Positions 15,006-23,558 are shown, counted from the stretch's first letter. The stretch: 64,000 bases of DNA from Martinezella rhizogenes (GCF_000799715.1 NZ_JUHG01000018.1:62001-126000); one strand, 5' to 3'. The notes: a model not told the origin generated them from the sequence alone. Program-made: numbers and translations.

Positions 15006-17057
15006 TTACAGATGCTCGCCCGAAAGCCGCTTGCGGTGCAGCTCTTCCGCATTCGGCAATGCGTCCTTCGGCAGGCCGAAGACCTGACCCGGCAGGATGC
15101 GGTCCGGATTGTTGATCTTGTCTTCGTTGGCGATATAGATCGTCGTGTAGCGCACGCCGGCGCCATAGATACGGCGGGAGATCTGCCAGAGCGTATCGCC
15201 GCGGCGGATGATGACCGCATTGGTGTCCTGCGACAGCGGCGCCTGCTCGATGGTCTTGGGGCCACCGCCATTGGCGGCGGTTTCGGCGCTCGCCGGCGCT
15301 GCTATTTTGGGCTTGGTGACGACGGCAATCATCTGCTCGAGATTGGGCAATGCATCGCCGACGGACTTCGGGTCCTTCGACAGGGCCTGCAGGGAAGAAA
15401 GTGCCTTGATCGCCGCGTTCGAGGCGTCGGTGGCCGCCTGCTTCAGCGCGGCATCCGCACCGATTGCCGGACGGAATTCCGAAAGGGACTTGAGGGCGAT
15501 TTCCGTCCCCGAACGGGCGGCGGCGAGCTGTTCGGCATTCGGCTGCTTGCCATCGGTAAACAGGCCCTTCAGCAGCGTGAATGCCTTGCCGGCATCCTCC
15601 GTCAGCTTGCCAAGCTCGCTTTCGTCAAGCGGTACCATGGTGGTGGCGGCAGGTTTGCTGCTGTTGCCGGTAGCAGCCGGTGTCTGCGCGGCGACCGTTA
15701 CCTGATTGCCTGCGGGACGAGAGAAATTGACGCTGGTGCGCACCACCACGTCGCCATTGTCGCCGAGGACGTCGACACGGATCTTGTGGTCGCCGACTGT
15801 CAGCGGCATTGTGCCGTCGACGACGAAGTGGCCGTCGGCTCCTGCTGTGATCTCGCCGATCAGCTTGTCGTCGGCATAGGCGCGAACCTTAGCGTTCGGC
15901 TTCGTCGTGCCGGCAACGAAAATATGATCGTTCTCGATTTCGACCGCATTGACCATCACATCTGGCTCGGAACTGGACGGAGTAGCGGCATTGTTGCTGG
16001 CAGCCGGATTGGCGGAGGCAACGGCGGTATTATCTTGCGGTTTTGCGCCGGCAGCCGTCGTCGCGCCACCAGTTGCGGTTGCTGGCGTGTTGGCGGCTGG
16101 CGTCTGTTCACCCGAAGTGACGCGCCCCTGCTTGGCCGACGGCGCGGTGATGATGCGGCTTGCCGCGCCGGGCTTGGAAACCATGGCAAGAAGCTGGCTC
16201 TTGTCGTCCTTTGGAACCGAAACGGTGGCGACTTCTTCCGATGTCACGGCCTTACCGTCCTTGCCGGTTACGCGTAGCGCCAGCTCATGGTCGCCGGGCG
16301 GCAGCGGGTTGTCGAGCACGGCAACGAAATCGCCGCTCGGCCCGACCTGGGTCGTCGTCACCACCTTGTCGCCGTCGACGATTTCCAGCTTGGAATTGGG
16401 TTCGGCCGAGCCGGCAATGACGGTGGAGCCGTCGGGCTCGACACGCAGCACGTCGAAGGAGGGTGTCGCGGGACCGGCTGCGGCCTGCGTCTGCGGCGGG
16501 GTCTGGCCCGTCAGCACCGCCAGCGCCTTGTCGATCGCGGTATTGGCATCGGCGATGTTTTCCGGAAGCGACTGGACGAGGGTGAGCGCCTTGCCGGCGC
16601 CGTCATGCGCCTTGTCGACCAAGGCGGTAGTCGCGGTGTCCGTCCCTTGGGGGACGGCAAAGGCGACAATCGCCTGCAATGCCGTGATCGCCTTCGTCTT
16701 GGCGGCTGCGAAAACATCCTGGCTTGGGCCCTTGCCGTCCTTGAAGAGCGCCTTGAGATCGGTGAGAGAGGCTGTCGCCGTGCCGCTGAGATCGGTGAGC
16801 TTCTTGACGGCTTCGGCGGCATTGGTCGTGGTCGTCACGGCGTTCTGCGTTGCTTCGCCGGCCTTTTGTGCCGCGTCGTCAGCTTTTTGCGCGCTCTCCG
16901 TAATCGTGTTCTTCACCGCGTCGCTGGCTTGATTGACGGCGTCGCCAATCGGCTTCTTGTCGCCGTTGATGCGCGGCATCACGAAAAAGACCATCAAGAG
17001 GGTTGCAACTACCAGCACCAACAGAGCCAGCAAGCCGGCACGGTTCTTCATCATCAT
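15006..17057 (-). CDS. Membrane-anchored Ig-like/LysM peptidoglycan-binding protein
   Basis: 683 residues. One N-terminal membrane helix (about 6-28) is followed by an Ala/Lys-rich helical part, a first beta-rich Ig-like domain (about 205-290, FDVLRVEPDGSTVIAGSAEPNSK), a long Ala/Thr/Pro linker, a second Ig-like domain (about 375-455, VMVNAVEIENDHIFVAGTTKPNAK), a second helical part and a C-terminal LysM domain (from about 625, VIIRRGDTLWQISRRIYG). The helical and Ig parts each occur twice, in mirrored order. LysM binds GlcNAc-containing glycans, so the protein probably spans from inner membrane to peptidoglycan. The start is MMM (17057); any of the three could be used. It stands alone. Confidence 0.85.
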   Translation of the reverse strand: MMMKNRAGLLALLVLVVATLLMVFFVMPRINGDKKPIGDAVNQASDAVKNTITESAQKADDAAQKAGEATQNAVTTTTNAAEAVKKLTDLSGTATASLTDLKALFKDGKGPSQDVFAAAKTKAITALQAIVAFAVPQGTDTATTALVDKAHDGAGKALTLVQSLPENIADANTAIDKALAVLTGQTPPQTQAAAGPATPSFDVLRVEPDGSTVIAGSAEPNSKLEIVDGDKVVTTTQVGPSGDFVAVLDNPLPPGDHELALRVTGKDGKAVTSEEVATVSVPKDDKSQLLAMVSKPGAASRIITAPSAKQGRVTSGEQTPAANTPATATGGATTAAGAKPQDNTAVASANPAASNNAATPSSSEPDVMVNAVEIENDHIFVAGTTKPNAKVRAYADDKLIGEITAGADGHFVVDGTMPLTVGDHKIRVDVLGDNGDVVVRTSVNFSRPAGNQVTVAAQTPAATGNSSKPAATTMVPLDESELGKLTEDAGKAFTLLKGLFTDGKQPNAEQLAAARSGTEIALKSLSEFRPAIGADAALKQAATDASNAAIKALSSLQALSKDPKSVGDALPNLEQMIAVVTKPKIAAPASAETAANGGGPKTIEQAPLSQDTNAVIIRRGDTLWQISRRIYGAGVRYTTIYIANEDKINNPDRILPGQVFGLPKDALPNAEELHRKRLSGEHL

Positions 17058-17209
17058 TCATCTCCAAGCGGCGGCGTCGTCGCAACTCCTGAAATTGCTA
17101 ACGATTTCGCATGCTTTTACAAGCTTTCTCAGCCATTTCCGCATGTTCGGGCACAAGTTTTCCTTTGAAAATTCTTGACTGAGCACCTGCAGCATAGTTG
17201 TTTGCATTC

Positions 17210-17833
17210 ATGACCGACGATTCTGCGCCAATTCGATCCATTTGCGTCTATTGCGGCTCAAGGCCGGGGCGCGATCCTTCTCACATGGCCGCGGGCCGCG
17301 AGCTTGGCAAGCACATCGCCGAGAGCGGGCTGCGCCTCGTCTATGGCGGCGGAACGAAGGGCATCATGGGCGCTGTGGCGAGCGGTGTACTGTCGCATGG
17401 CGGCAAGGTCACCGGCATCATTCCGGAGTTCCTGGTCGATATGGAGGCGACGCGCCATTCGCTCGGTCAATTGGATGAGCTCATCATAACCCCGGACATG
17501 CATACGCGCAAACACGGCATGTTCGAGCGCGCCGACGCCTTCGTGGCACTGCCGGGCGGCATCGGCACGCTGGAGGAGATCGTCGAGATCATGACCTGGG
17601 GTCAGCTCGGCCGTCACGAAAAGCCGATGGTCTTTGCCAATATCAACGGTTTCTGGGATCCGATGATGGAGCTGATCCGCCACATGGCGGAAGAGGGCTT
17701 TGTCCATACCTCCCACCGCGTCCAGCCGCTGGTGATCAACAGGATCTCCGACATCATTCCGGCGATCCGCAAGCACGCCGCCGAAACGCTGGGACCGCGC
17801 GACGGCGAAGAGGCTGTTATCTCGAAGCTCTGA
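17210..17833 (+). CDS. LOG-family (TIGR00730) nucleoside 5'-monophosphate phosphoribohydrolase
   Basis: 207 residues of the lysine-decarboxylase-like Rossmann family now known as LOG, which releases the base from nucleoside monophosphates and makes active cytokinins in plants and some bacteria. Visible motifs: YCGSRPG near the start, VYGGGTKGIMG (44-54), Arg100 and the signature PGGIGTLEE (115-123). The ATG at 17210 is chosen; a TTG 12 nt upstream is also in frame and no strong ribosome site decides. Whether it makes cytokinin or only recycles nucleotides cannot be told from sequence. Confidence 0.88.
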   Translation: MTDDSAPIRSICVYCGSRPGRDPSHMAAGRELGKHIAESGLRLVYGGGTKGIMGAVASGVLSHGGKVTGIIPEFLVDMEATRHSLGQLDELIITPDMHTRKHGMFERADAFVALPGGIGTLEEIVEIMTWGQLGRHEKPMVFANINGFWDPMMELIRHMAEEGFVHTSHRVQPLVINRISDIIPAIRKHAAETLGPRDGEEAVISKL

Positions 17834-17843
17834 TTAAGGATTT

Positions 17844-17866
17844 GCTAACCGTTTTTACCGGTTAGC
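17844..17866. terminator. Hairpin between convergent LOG and rarD genes
   Basis: GCTAACCG (17844-17851) pairs with CGGTTAGC (17859-17866) across a 7-nt loop, overlapping the stop codon of the minus-strand permease gene. There is no good T-run on either side, so it is only a possible shared terminator. Confidence 0.35.
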
Positions 17867-18773
17867 GTGCCCGGCTTTGACGCAGCATCGACCAGCTATA
17901 AAGTACCAGCCCTGCCCAGATGAGCGAGAAGGCGGTCATCTGTGTCGTGCCGAAAGGCTCTTTGAACACGAAGACGGCGATGAGGAAGATCATCGTCGGC
18001 GCGATATACTGCATGATGCCGATGGTGGAGAGTTTCAGGAGTTTCGCTCCATTGGCGAAGATCATCAGCGGCAGGGCGGTTACCAGGCCGCAACCGAGCA
18101 GAAGCGCCGTATCCGAGATGCCCGTGCGGTAGAGATGACCTTCGCCGCGCGCTTCCAGATAGAGGATGTAAAGCGTCGCCGGAATGCAGAGCAGCAGCAC
18201 CTCCAGAAAGAAGCCCTGATTTGCCCCGACCGGCAGCGTCTTGCGGAAAAAGGCATAGAAGCCCCAGGATAAAGTCAGCGTCAGCGCCACCCAGGGCACG
18301 GTGCCGGCCTCGATGGTCAGAATGACCACTGCCGCCGCTGCAAGGCAGATCGCGACGATCTGTAGCGGCGCCAGCTTCTCCTTCAACAGCAGAGCGCCGA
18401 GCGCGATACTGAACAGCGGGTTGATGAAATAGCCGAGCGCCGCGTCGAGCGAATGTCCGGCGCTGATCGCCCAGACATAGGTTCCCCAGTTGATGGTCAC
18501 CAGCGTCGCCGTCAGCGACACCATGGCGACCGTGCGTGGGCTGCTGAGCGCCGCCTTGATATCACCCATACGACCGAGCGCCAGAAGCACGACGCCGGCA
18601 ACGGGTACGGACCATAAGATACGGTGGGCGACGACTTCCATGGCCGGAATATGCCCCAAGGCCTTCATGTAGAGCGGCAAGACGCCCCAAAAGAGGTAGG
18701 CCGTCAACGCAAAGCCGAAGCCGCGCAGGCTGTCCCCGTTCTTCACATCAGGTGCGATCGTATCGGTGGCCAT
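17862..18773 (-). CDS. rarD: RarD/EamA-family DMT permease
   Basis: 303 residues, about ten membrane helices of the drug/metabolite transporter superfamily. GFALTAYLFWGVLPLYMKALGHIPAMEVVAHRILWSVP and NWGTYVWAISAGHSLDAALGYFINPL are characteristic of RarD (first described as chloramphenicol-sensitive protein). The substrate is not established. The gene converges on the LOG gene and lies about 110 nt from cimA on the same strand. Confidence 0.87.
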   Translation of the reverse strand: MATDTIAPDVKNGDSLRGFGFALTAYLFWGVLPLYMKALGHIPAMEVVAHRILWSVPVAGVVLLALGRMGDIKAALSSPRTVAMVSLTATLVTINWGTYVWAISAGHSLDAALGYFINPLFSIALGALLLKEKLAPLQIVAICLAAAAVVILTIEAGTVPWVALTLTLSWGFYAFFRKTLPVGANQGFFLEVLLLCIPATLYILYLEARGEGHLYRTGISDTALLLGCGLVTALPLMIFANGAKLLKLSTIGIMQYIAPTMIFLIAVFVFKEPFGTTQMTAFSLIWAGLVLYSWSMLRQSRAR

Positions 18774-18874
18774 TGGTGTTTCCAGCCCATGTTATTTTCT
18801 TTAGGACGGGATTACTCCAAAGTGTCGTGCGGGGCCAATTCATTTCCTTGACTGCATGGTCAAGGTTTTTGATG

Positions 18875-18896
18875 AGCGGCGGATCACTCCGCCGCT
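18875..18896 (-). terminator. Perfect hairpin at the 3' end of cimA
   Basis: AGCGGCGGA (18875-18883) and TCCGCCGCT (18888-18896) are exact complements around a 4-nt loop and include the cimA stop codon. No T-run follows, so it may stabilise the mRNA end or act as a partial terminator rather than a classical one. Confidence 0.35.
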
Positions 18897-20500
18897 ATTC
18901 TGCCCGCCATATGCCGGTTCTTCATCAGCTTGTAGATGACGGAATCCATCAGCGCCTGGAACGAGGCGTCGATGATGTTTTCCGAAACGCCGACCGTCCA
19001 CCAGCGCACGCCGTCGCTATCGGTGGATTCGATCAGGACACGGGTTACGGCTCCCGTACCGCCATTGAGGATACGCACCTTGAAGTCGGCTAGTTCCAGA
19101 TCGTCGATCTCGTGCTGGTATTTGCCGAAATCCTTGCGTAGCGCTAGGTCGAGCGCGTTGACCGGGCCGTCGCCTTCGGCAACCGACATGATGGTCTGGC
19201 CGTCGATGATCATTCTGACCACCGCTTCCGAGACCGTCTTGACCCGTCCGTGGGAATCGAAGCGGCGCTCCACCATGACGCGGAAGCCGTCGACGGCGAA
19301 GAAGTCCGGTATGGTGCCGAGCGTGCGGCGGGCGAGGAGCTCGAAGCTGGCATCGGCCCCTTCGTAAGCGTAGCCCGTGGCTTCCCGTTCCTTGACGATC
19401 TGGATCAGCCGGTCGAGCCTCGGGTCGTCCTTGCCGACCTCGATGCCGCGCCGCTTCAGCGCATTGATGAAATTCGACTTGCCGCCCTGGTCGGAGACCA
19501 TCACCTTGCGGAAATTGCCGACGGTTTCCGGCGGCACATGCTCGTAGGTGCGGGGGTCCTTCAGCAGCGCGGAGGCATGGATGCCGGCCTTGGTCGCAAA
19601 GGCGGAGGCGCCGACATAGGGTGCCTGATGGTCCGGCGAGCGGTTCAGCAGCTCGTCGAAGGCATGCGAGAGGCGGGTCAGTCCCAGCAGCTTTTCGCCA
19701 TCGATCGTCGTTTCGAAACGCTCGCTATAGGTTCTCTTCAATGCCAGCGTCGGGATCAGCGTGATCAGGTTGGCATTGCCGCAGCGCTCGCCGATGCCGT
19801 TGAGCGTGCCCTGGATCTGCCGCACGCCAGCCTCGACGGCGGCAAGCGAATTGGCAACCGCCTGGCCGGTATCGTTATGAGCATGAATGCCAAGACAGTG
19901 CCCCGGAACGCCCTCAGCGATCATAGCCTCGACGATGGCGCGCACCTCCGGCGGCTGCGTGCCGCCATTGGTGTCGCAGAGCACGACCCAGCGCGCTCCG
20001 GCCTCATAGGCCGTCTTGGCGCAGGCGAGTGCATAGGTAGGATTGGCCTTGTAACCGTCGAAGAAATGCTCGCAGTCGACCAGCGCTTCCTTGCCCGCGC
20101 CGACCGCCGCCTTGACGCTTTCGGCAATGCTTTCGAGGTTTTCCTCGTTGGTGCAGCCGAGCGCGACCTTGACATGATAGTCCCAGCTCTTGGCGACGAA
20201 ACAGATGGCGTCGGCCTTGGCCTGCAGGAGGGTCGCAAGACCCGGATCGTTGGAGGTGGAAACGCCGGCGCGCTTGGTCATGCCGAAGGCGACGAAGGAT
20301 GCCGTCTGCGTCCGCTTCTCGTCGAAGAAGGCGGTATCGGTTGGGTTCGCACCGGGATAGCCGCCCTCGACATAATCGAGGCCGAATTCGTCCAGCATGG
20401 TGGCGATTGAAATCTTGTCCTCGACCGAAAAGTCGATGCCGGGCGTCTGCTGCCCGTCGCGCAAGGTCGTGTCGAAGAGATAGATTTTTTCGCGTGTCAT
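18884..20500 (-). CDS. cimA: (R)-citramalate synthase
   Basis: 538 residues. It condenses acetyl-CoA with pyruvate to citramalate, opening a threonine-independent route to isoleucine. The TIM-barrel start has FDTTLRDGQQTPG (DRE-TIM metallolyase signature), metal-binding HxH in LGIHAHNDTGQAV, and the C-terminal LeuA regulatory domain from about residue 400. The length matches the CimA/TIGR00977 type rather than 2-isopropylmalate synthase (LeuA) or homocitrate synthase. The start MTREKIYLFDTTLRDG is standard. The C-terminal domain suggests isoleucine feedback control. Confidence 0.92.
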   Translation of the reverse strand: MTREKIYLFDTTLRDGQQTPGIDFSVEDKISIATMLDEFGLDYVEGGYPGANPTDTAFFDEKRTQTASFVAFGMTKRAGVSTSNDPGLATLLQAKADAICFVAKSWDYHVKVALGCTNEENLESIAESVKAAVGAGKEALVDCEHFFDGYKANPTYALACAKTAYEAGARWVVLCDTNGGTQPPEVRAIVEAMIAEGVPGHCLGIHAHNDTGQAVANSLAAVEAGVRQIQGTLNGIGERCGNANLITLIPTLALKRTYSERFETTIDGEKLLGLTRLSHAFDELLNRSPDHQAPYVGASAFATKAGIHASALLKDPRTYEHVPPETVGNFRKVMVSDQGGKSNFINALKRRGIEVGKDDPRLDRLIQIVKEREATGYAYEGADASFELLARRTLGTIPDFFAVDGFRVMVERRFDSHGRVKTVSEAVVRMIIDGQTIMSVAEGDGPVNALDLALRKDFGKYQHEIDDLELADFKVRILNGGTGAVTRVLIESTDSDGVRWWTVGVSENIIDASFQALMDSVIYKLMKNRHMAGRIAAE

Positions 20501-20543
20501 ACTGTTTCCTCCGGCGAGCCGGCTTCCTCTTGCTCAGTCCCTT

Positions 20544-20583
20544 CCTCTCCCCATCCTCAGCTTGTCGAAGGGACGGGGAGAGG
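20544..20583. repeat. Imperfect hairpin repeat between pip and cimA
   Basis: CCTCTCCCC (20544-20552) and GGGGAGAGG (20575-20583) flank a segment with CTCAGCTTGTCGAAGG. The wording resembles short intergenic palindromes dispersed in rhizobial genomes. It may also act as a terminator for pip, but no T-run follows. Confidence 0.4.
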
Positions 20584-20595
20584 TATCGTTCAGGC

Positions 20596-21555
20596 TCAGA
20601 TGTTTCCTGCAAATTTATCCGTGGCGCGGATCAACTGGTCGAGGATACCGGGCTCGGAATAGGCATGCCCCGCGCCTTCGATCAGATGAAAATCCGCTTT
20701 CGGCCAGGCCTTGTGCAGCGCCCAGGCATATTTTGCCGGGCAGGGCATGTCGTAGCGGCCATGGACGATGACGCCGGGAATATCCTTGAGTTTATGGGCA
20801 TCGCGCAGCAGTTGGCCCTCATCCAGCCAGCCGGCATTGACGAAGAAATGGTTCTCGATGCGCGCGAAGGCATGCGCGAATTCCGCGTCTTCGAACGGCG
20901 TGCTGGTCGAAGGGTCCGGCAGAAGCGTGATGGTCTCGCCCTCCCAGAGCGACCATGCTTTGGCGGCCTCAAGGCGTGCCGCTTTGTCCTCATGCGTCAG
21001 CCGGCGGTGATAGGCGAGCATCATCTCGTGGCGCTCTTCCGGCGGGATCGGCGCTACGAAGCGCTCCCACTTCTCAGGGAACATTTCCGAGACCCCGAAC
21101 TGATAGTACCAGTCGAGCTCCGCCTTGGTCAGCGTATAGATGCCGCGTACGACCAGCTCCGAGACATGTTGCGGATGGGTTTCGGCATAGGCGAGCGCCA
21201 GCGTCGATCCCCAGGAGCCGCCGAACACCAGCCACTTGTCGACACCGGCCATCTCGCGCAGCCGCTCGATATCGGCAACCAGATGCCAGGTCGTGTTGGC
21301 TTCCAGCCCCGCATGCGGCGTGGACTTGCCGCAGCCACGCTGGTCGAACAGCGTCACGTCGTAGAGCGCCGGATCGAACAGACGGCGATGGCTCGGCGAG
21401 ATGCCGCCGCCCGGGCCACCATGCAGGAAGACGGCGGGTTTCGCGCCAGGCGTGCCGACACGTTCCCAATAGATGACGTGTCCATCGCCGACATCGAGAT
21501 GGCCGGAGGCGTAGGGCTCGATTTCCGGGTAAAGCGTGCGCAACACTTCCGTCAT
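20596..21555 (-). CDS. pip: Proline iminopeptidase (prolyl aminopeptidase)
   Basis: 319 residues, alpha/beta hydrolase of peptidase family S33; it removes N-terminal proline from peptides. The oxyanion motif HGGPGGG is at about 45-51, the nucleophile Ser114 in GGSWGS, an Asp in GRYDMPCP and the catalytic His in GAGHAYSEPG. The length is standard. Its ATG overlaps the stop of the upstream GFA gene by ATGA, so it is translationally coupled to the GFA cluster; the two activities have no obvious link. Confidence 0.93.
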   Translation of the reverse strand: MTEVLRTLYPEIEPYASGHLDVGDGHVIYWERVGTPGAKPAVFLHGGPGGGISPSHRRLFDPALYDVTLFDQRGCGKSTPHAGLEANTTWHLVADIERLREMAGVDKWLVFGGSWGSTLALAYAETHPQHVSELVVRGIYTLTKAELDWYYQFGVSEMFPEKWERFVAPIPPEERHEMMLAYHRRLTHEDKAARLEAAKAWSLWEGETITLLPDPSTSTPFEDAEFAHAFARIENHFFVNAGWLDEGQLLRDAHKLKDIPGVIVHGRYDMPCPAKYAWALHKAWPKADFHLIEGAGHAYSEPGILDQLIRATDKFAGNI

Positions 21556-22028
21556 ATTTTCAGCCCTTCCGAAGGCCAGACGTCGGTGTCGTGGTCTGGG
21601 TGCTGGAAGGAGATGATCCGCTCCTGCTGGGCATAGAAATCCGGGTCCTGAAGGACCGGCTGCTGAAATATGGTTTCGACCCAGGGCAGGCGCGAGGCAT
21701 GGTTCACCTGGATCTGCGGCGCCAGATCGTCGCGTTCGTCGAAGGCGCCGATGGCGATCTCCACGCCGCCGGGATGGCGATAGGTCAGCGGCGTGCCGCA
21801 ATTCTTGCAGAAGCCGCGCTCGATGTTGACCGAGGACTGGAAATAGGTTGGCCCGCCACGCGTCCATTCCAGGCCGTCATCCGGCGCTGTCACCAGGGCG
21901 GAGAAGAAGCTGCCGAACTGCTTCTGGCACATGCGGCAATGGCAGATCGAGGGGCGGCCGAGTTGACCGTGAATGCGAAACCGCACCGCGCCGCACTGGC
22001 ATCCTCCGCTTCTGGTGACTTCAGTCAT
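21552..22028 (-). CDS. GFA-family zinc protein, copy 3
   Basis: 158 residues of the glutathione-dependent formaldehyde-activating (Gfa/CENP-V) fold. Zinc ligands are seen in GGCQCGAVRF, CHCRMCQK and FCKNCGTPL. It is the last of three tandem paralogues. Its start overlaps the stop of copy 2 by 8 nt, and its stop overlaps the pip start by ATGA. Like its neighbours it ends with SFQHPDHDTDVW. True formaldehyde-glutathione chemistry has been shown for few members, so the activity is open. Confidence 0.88.
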   Translation of the reverse strand: MTEVTRSGGCQCGAVRFRIHGQLGRPSICHCRMCQKQFGSFFSALVTAPDDGLEWTRGGPTYFQSSVNIERGFCKNCGTPLTYRHPGGVEIAIGAFDERDDLAPQIQVNHASRLPWVETIFQQPVLQDPDFYAQQERIISFQHPDHDTDVWPSEGLKI

Positions 22029-22512
22029 GGCTCTTCTCCTGTGGCCAGGTTTGGGTATCGTGATCGGGATGCTGATGGTTGGACGCGCGGATCGCCTCGG
22101 TGCGGTCGGCCTCGTCGCCATCCGGTTCCACCGGCAGCACATCCAGCGCGTGGAACCACGGCATCTTCGCCGCGAGATTCGATTGCGCGACGGGCTTAAC
22201 CGCCATCGGCTCGTCCAGCGAGCCGAGTGTCACATTGATGGCGTCCGCGCCGGGAATATCATAAAACAACGGTGTGCCGCAGGTGCCGCAAAAACCGCGG
22301 CGCACGAGATCGGACGAGTGAAACCACGAGGGCTCGCCGCGCGTCAGCTCGAAATCCGTAAGCTTGGCGCTGCTCAGCGGCAGGGCATAGTTGCCGGAAG
22401 CCTTCTGGCACATGCGGCAATGGCAGAGATGCGGATAGCCGAGTTCGGTAGCGACGTGGTAGCGAACCGCGCCGCACTGGCATCCACCACTATATCCCAC
22501 CGCCATCGTCAT
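22021..22512 (-). CDS. GFA-family zinc protein, copy 2
   Basis: 163 residues. Zinc motifs: GGCQCGAVRY, CHCRMCQK, FCGTCGTPLFY. The ATG at 22512 overlaps the stop of copy 1 (ATGA) with GGAG about 9 nt upstream; in-frame ATGs at 22533 and 22506 are less fitting. It is more diverged than copies 1 and 3 in the middle (LSSAKLTDFELTRGEPSWFHSSDLVRRG) but keeps the C-terminal HPDHDTQTW motif. Confidence 0.86.
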   Translation of the reverse strand: MTMAVGYSGGCQCGAVRYHVATELGYPHLCHCRMCQKASGNYALPLSSAKLTDFELTRGEPSWFHSSDLVRRGFCGTCGTPLFYDIPGADAINVTLGSLDEPMAVKPVAQSNLAAKMPWFHALDVLPVEPDGDEADRTEAIRASNHQHPDHDTQTWPQEKSHD

Positions 22513-22991
22513 TGACCTGTCTCCGTTAGCCATATCGCCGTATCGTGATCCGGATGCTGGTACGACACAAGTTCCAGCACGAAGGGAGCCTGTTCCGCAT
22601 CCTCGTCCGTCCGGTGGCCCGGCAGCAGATGCAGCCTGTCGACGAAGCCGATCTTGCCTTCCGTGCCGTATTGTACCACTGGCGGCAGCAGCGAGGGATC
22701 ATCGAATGCGCCCGCCGCGACCGCCACGCCGTCCGGCGCCTCATAGGTCAGCGGCGTGCCGCAATCGCCGCAGAAGCCGCGCTCGACGAAATTCGACGAC
22801 CGGAATCTCTTCCGCTCTCCCCGCGTCCAGACAAGCTCGGCCCCACGCGTCGAGACCAACGGCGCATAATAGCCGCCGAAGGCCTTCTGACACATCCGGC
22901 AATGACAGATCGACGCGTCCTTGAGTTCGCCCCGCACCCGGAAGCGAACCGCACCGCACTGGCATCCGCCGGTGTAGATCGAGACAGTCAT
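22509..22991 (-). CDS. GFA-family zinc protein, copy 1
   Basis: 160 residues. Zinc motifs: GGCQCGAVRF, CHCRMCQK, FCGDCGTPLTYE. The ATG at 22991 overlaps the stop of the DUF559 gene (ATGA) and the stop overlaps copy 2 the same way. The shared C-terminus SYQHPDHDTAIW marks all three as paralogues from local duplication. The role is probably small-molecule thiol chemistry in the cytoplasm, but the substrate is unknown. Confidence 0.88.
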   Translation of the reverse strand: MTVSIYTGGCQCGAVRFRVRGELKDASICHCRMCQKAFGGYYAPLVSTRGAELVWTRGERKRFRSSNFVERGFCGDCGTPLTYEAPDGVAVAAGAFDDPSLLPPVVQYGTEGKIGFVDRLHLLPGHRTDEDAEQAPFVLELVSYQHPDHDTAIWLTETGQ

Positions 22992-23356
22992 GCTTTGTCC
23001 TTTCCCGTGACGATAAGGATGTGCATGCAGACATTGTTGATATCCTTCAGGATATCGCCATTCCAAAATCTGAGAACGGTCCAGCCATCCGCTTCAAGAC
23101 GGCGTGTGCGAACCCGGTCATAGATTTGATCGTGATCATTTGCATGTTGAGAACCGTCGACTTCGACAATGAGTTTTACAGCCGGGCAGGTGAAATCAAC
23201 GATATAGCCGGCGATGGGCAGTTGGCGGCGGAAACCGAGGCCCATGAGGCGGTGCGCGCGCAGTTCATTCCACAGGCGTAGCTCGGCGTCGGTCATAACT
23301 TTGCGCATAGCGCGAGCATGTCTGCGGATCTTCGGCGGGACCGGTGTATGCGGCAA
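22988..23356 (-). CDS. DUF559 (Vsr-like endonuclease fold) protein
   Basis: 122 residues if the TTG at 23356 is the start; GAGGGGGA lies just upstream, and the frame then reads PHTPVPPKIRRHARAMRKVMTDAELRLWNELR. An ATG at 23308 (MRKVMTDAE) is the alternative. The core FRRQLPIAGYIVDFTCPAVKLIVEVDGSQH carries the D...ExD/H pattern of the PD-(D/E)XK/very-short-patch-repair nuclease fold typical of DUF559. The same frame continues upstream through the inverted repeat at 23362-23558, so longer products are possible in principle. It heads the operon with the GFA genes and pip. Confidence 0.78.
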   Translation of the reverse strand: MPHTPVPPKIRRHARAMRKVMTDAELRLWNELRAHRLMGLGFRRQLPIAGYIVDFTCPAVKLIVEVDGSQHANDHDQIYDRVRTRRLEADGWTVLRFWNGDILKDINNVCMHILIVTGKDKA

Positions 23357-23361
23357 GAGAT

Positions 23362-23558
23362 CCCCCTCTGTCACTTCGTGACATCTCCCCCACAAGGGGG
23401 GAGATCGTTTGCGGCGAACGCCCCGCATCCGGTCTTCCTTCGGAAGGATACGGGCGCATCCTTCTGCTGCAAGAGGAGCTGGCTTTATACTGGAGCGGTC
23501 GGCAAACACCCCCAATCTCCCCCCTTGTGGGGGAGATGTCACGAAGTGACAGAGGGGG
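23362..23558. repeat. Perfect 44-nt inverted repeat pair around a 109-nt core
   Basis: The 44 nt at 23362-23405 are the exact reverse complement of 23515-23558. Each arm contains two small hairpins: GTCAC-TTC-GTGAC and CTCCCCC-ACAA-GGGGGAG. The 109-nt core (23406-23514) has no gene. The pair lies in the space between the stop of cysS (23569) and the start of the DUF559 gene. The structure fits a non-autonomous dispersed repeat (MITE/REP-like); the arm sequence is familiar from intergenic regions of rhizobia. It may act as an RNA hairpin between the two genes. Confidence 0.8.

Noticed and set aside
14883..16277. Plus-strand open frame of 464 codons antisense to the LysM gene
   Set aside because: High-GC antisense shadow; it starts in the RIME-like repeat and has no recognisable fold.
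19250..20410. Plus-strand open frame antisense to cimA
   Set aside because: Antisense to a strongly conserved gene; composition typical of GC-rich shadows.
23362..23558. Possible CRISPR or insertion sequence
   Set aside because: Only two copies in inverted order, no spacers of regular length and no transposase; better seen as a small dispersed repeat.
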